NCBI GenBank assembly: GCA_014523525.1
Contig: JAATVL010000168.1
Location: 1-6,632 of the forward strand
DNA from: Nitrososphaerales archaeon TH703
GTDB taxonomy: Archaea; Thermoproteota; Nitrososphaeria; Nitrososphaerales; Nitrososphaeraceae
DNA: 6,632 bases
Reading direction: 5' to 3'
Below are positions 5,637-6,632 of the stretch, piece after piece. Position 1 is the stretch's first letter. Each line of letters opens with the position of its first letter. The translations under genes were made by a program, and so were the position numbers. The notes beneath the pieces are model-generated. The model did not search any database and was not told the origin of the DNA. It worked only from the letters and a program-made list of their open reading frames with translations.

Positions 5637-6193
5637 TTGCCCTTCACCGAAATTATGTTCTCATATATAGGACCATGTGATGTAGTCATGCTCTTTTTTA
5701 CAGAAATTGTATCAATTCTATCACTAATAGTAAAATCGGATTCAATGTATTCTTGATTCAAATTTAGGGAAACCTTCTTTGTTCTAAATAGTGTTATGTG
5801 TGGTATTATCTCTTTTTCTATTTCTTTTTCTAACTTTAAGTCTAATTCTATTAATTTAGATATGATGTTATCTGACATCTCGTTGAATGCGAGCCCTGTA
5901 GCTTCATCCAATCCGAGCCAAACGACTTTAGCATGATTATTATTTGGAAACGCTCCTATCTTGCCATAATTAATTTTATATGAATGAAAGTCAATCTCAG
6001 AAATTTTGGTAACTATCTTATCAAGTATCGAGTTGTTAACTTCGCCAAAAAATACAAGCGTAAAATGAAAATTTTCTGGCCGCACCAGTTTTAAATTTTT
6101 ATTATCCAAATTCCAATAGGAGACCAAATTTTGTTGAATCTTTTGAATTTCATTTTTTCTATAAATATCTGCGGCGACAAATACTCTTTGCAC
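5633..6193 (-). CDS. thpR: RNA 2',3'-cyclic phosphodiesterase (2'-5' RNA ligase family, 2H)
   Basis: This encodes 186 residues, normal for the ThpR/LigT family. The two catalytic HxT motifs of the 2H superfamily are present: HFTL (H43, T45) after RPENF, and HITL (H132, T134) after IIP. The opening MQRVFVAADI, the FFGEV after the first motif and KVVWLGLDE (89-97) are also typical. Members hydrolyse RNA 2',3'-cyclic phosphates to 2'-phosphates and can reversibly join tRNA halves through 2'-5' bonds in vitro; the true role in archaea is unsettled. The start is GTG 6193: a TATA-like box 23-31 bases upstream fits a leaderless mRNA, and the sequence begins exactly at the family's first strand. Its stop overlaps the cca start by ATGA, so the pair is translationally coupled. 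Close neighbourhood of thpR and cca occurs in other archaea, to my knowledge. Confidence 0.95.
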   Translation of the reverse strand: MQRVFVAADIYRKNEIQKIQQNLVSYWNLDNKNLKLVRPENFHFTLVFFGEVNNSILDKIVTKISEIDFHSYKINYGKIGAFPNNNHAKVVWLGLDEATGLAFNEMSDNIISKLIELDLKLEKEIEKEIIPHITLFRTKKVSLNLNQEYIESDFTISDRIDTISVKKSMTTSHGPIYENIISVKGK

Positions 6194-6215
6194 AGCAACA
6201 AATTATCTAATTAAC

Positions 6216-6224
6216 TTATATTAA
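6216..6224 (-). promoter_or_regulatory. TATA-like box for the thpR-cca-kinase operon
   Basis: TTAATATAA on the minus strand lies 23-31 bases before GTG 6193. This supports the GTG start and a leaderless transcript that would carry thpR, cca and the kinase. Confidence 0.5.
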
Positions 6225-6337
6225 AATTTGAACAAATCTATACTTAGAGTACGACTTGCCAGTATACGATTCAATTTATTGAAATTATCGCTAATCTATA
6301 GCAAATAATAAATAATTTACTAAAATTCATTCTGAGT

Positions 6338-6632
6338 ATGTTATTTGGAAGGAATAAGATAAAGGATGGCGATTATGTTTTTGTATCTCAAGAATATTCT
6401 GAAAAAATAAGGCTTATTATTGGAAGAATAATTTCTTTAACTGATTCAATCGCGAGGATCAGAGGCTCATATGTTATTCCATTAGGGCTGATAGAAAAAG
6501 TTTCTTCCGGAAGAGGTGAGGGAAGACCAAGAGAGGTTCTCCAAAATCCCGATCCAAATAATTGTATTTTTATGTTAATAGATAATGTTGAAACAGGCAA
6601 TTTTGATGAGGAAATTGATATTAACTCTTCAA
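6338..6632 (+). CDS. Unrecognised protein, N-terminal part (3' end outside window)
   Basis: From ATG 6338 the frame stays open for 98 codons to the right edge. The product begins MLFGRNKIKDGDYVFVSQEYSEKIRLIIGRIISLTDSIARIRG, a strand-rich stretch with a VFV/LIIGRI/ARIRG rhythm that could form a small beta-barrel. It continues with YVIPLGLIEKV, a Gly/Arg-rich turn (SSGRGEGRPREV, about residues 56-67), and CIFMLIDNVETGNFDEEIDI. I do not recognise a family. The frame is coding-like, and the reverse-strand frame over it (6388-6600) is a shadow. An A/T-rich stretch (6303-6319) lies about 20-35 bases before the ATG and could supply the TATA element. It diverges from thpR across 144 bases. Confidence 0.7.
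   Translation, partial: MLFGRNKIKDGDYVFVSQEYSEKIRLIIGRIISLTDSIARIRGSYVIPLGLIEKVSSGRGEGRPREVLQNPDPNNCIFMLIDNVETGNFDEEIDINSS

Noticed and set aside
6388..6600. Minus-strand 70-residue open frame
   Set aside because: Antisense to the better plus-strand frame starting at ATG 6338.
1..6632. Mobile element, CRISPR array, toxin-antitoxin or defence system
   Set aside because: No transposase, integrase, regular repeats or recognised defence domain was found on either strand; the kinase sits in an RNA-processing operon, not in a defence context.

Overview
The window looks like a low-GC, AT-rich chromosomal segment from an ammonia-oxidising archaeon of the Nitrososphaeria (Thaumarchaeota). A soil lineage such as Nitrososphaera or Nitrosocosmicus is my best guess from protein style, not from a search. 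The archaeal signs are a class I archaeal CCA-adding enzyme, a PAC2-family protein, a COG2112-type kinase, a one-wing wHTH protein of the HTH_45 style, a tRNA-Gln gene without an encoded CCA, and mostly leaderless genes with TATA-like boxes about 25-30 bases upstream. Clear Shine-Dalgarno sites are absent.

Layout. Bases 2-439 (+) are the C-terminal end of a DUF354/GT-B-like protein. A tRNA-Gln(UUG) follows at 469-560 (+) with an apparent 19-base insertion (intron) in the D-arm. Bases 561-818 hold no gene, only T-rich tracts. A wHTH protein (819-1088, -) and a small arcadin-1-like protein (1221-1553, +) diverge from a 132-base region that holds a perfect 12-base inverted repeat. A 100-residue protein of unknown function (1667-1969, -) comes next. 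Divergent from it is a 172-residue protein with a roadblock-like N-terminal region and a C-terminal helix-turn-helix (2118-2636, +).

The right half is mainly one minus-strand block read from right to left: thpR/ligT-like 2H phosphoesterase (6193-5633), archaeal cca (5636-4281), a predicted Ser/Thr kinase (about 4303-3557), then, after a 99-base gap with its own probable promoter, a PAC2-family protein (3457-2717). The first three overlap each other and are probably translated from one mRNA. A further gene diverges from thpR and runs off the right edge (6338-6632, +).

Functional reading: the block joins tRNA 3'-end maturation (cca), a 2H RNA phosphoesterase (thpR) and a small kinase, which suggests a tRNA/RNA-processing operon. 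The window also holds a tRNA that would need this CCA enzyme. No mobile element, CRISPR array or obvious defence system is visible. The points most worth a second look are the D-arm insertion in the tRNA, the Asp-to-Asn change at the third catalytic carboxylate of the CCA enzyme, and the two inverted-repeat structures in promoter regions.
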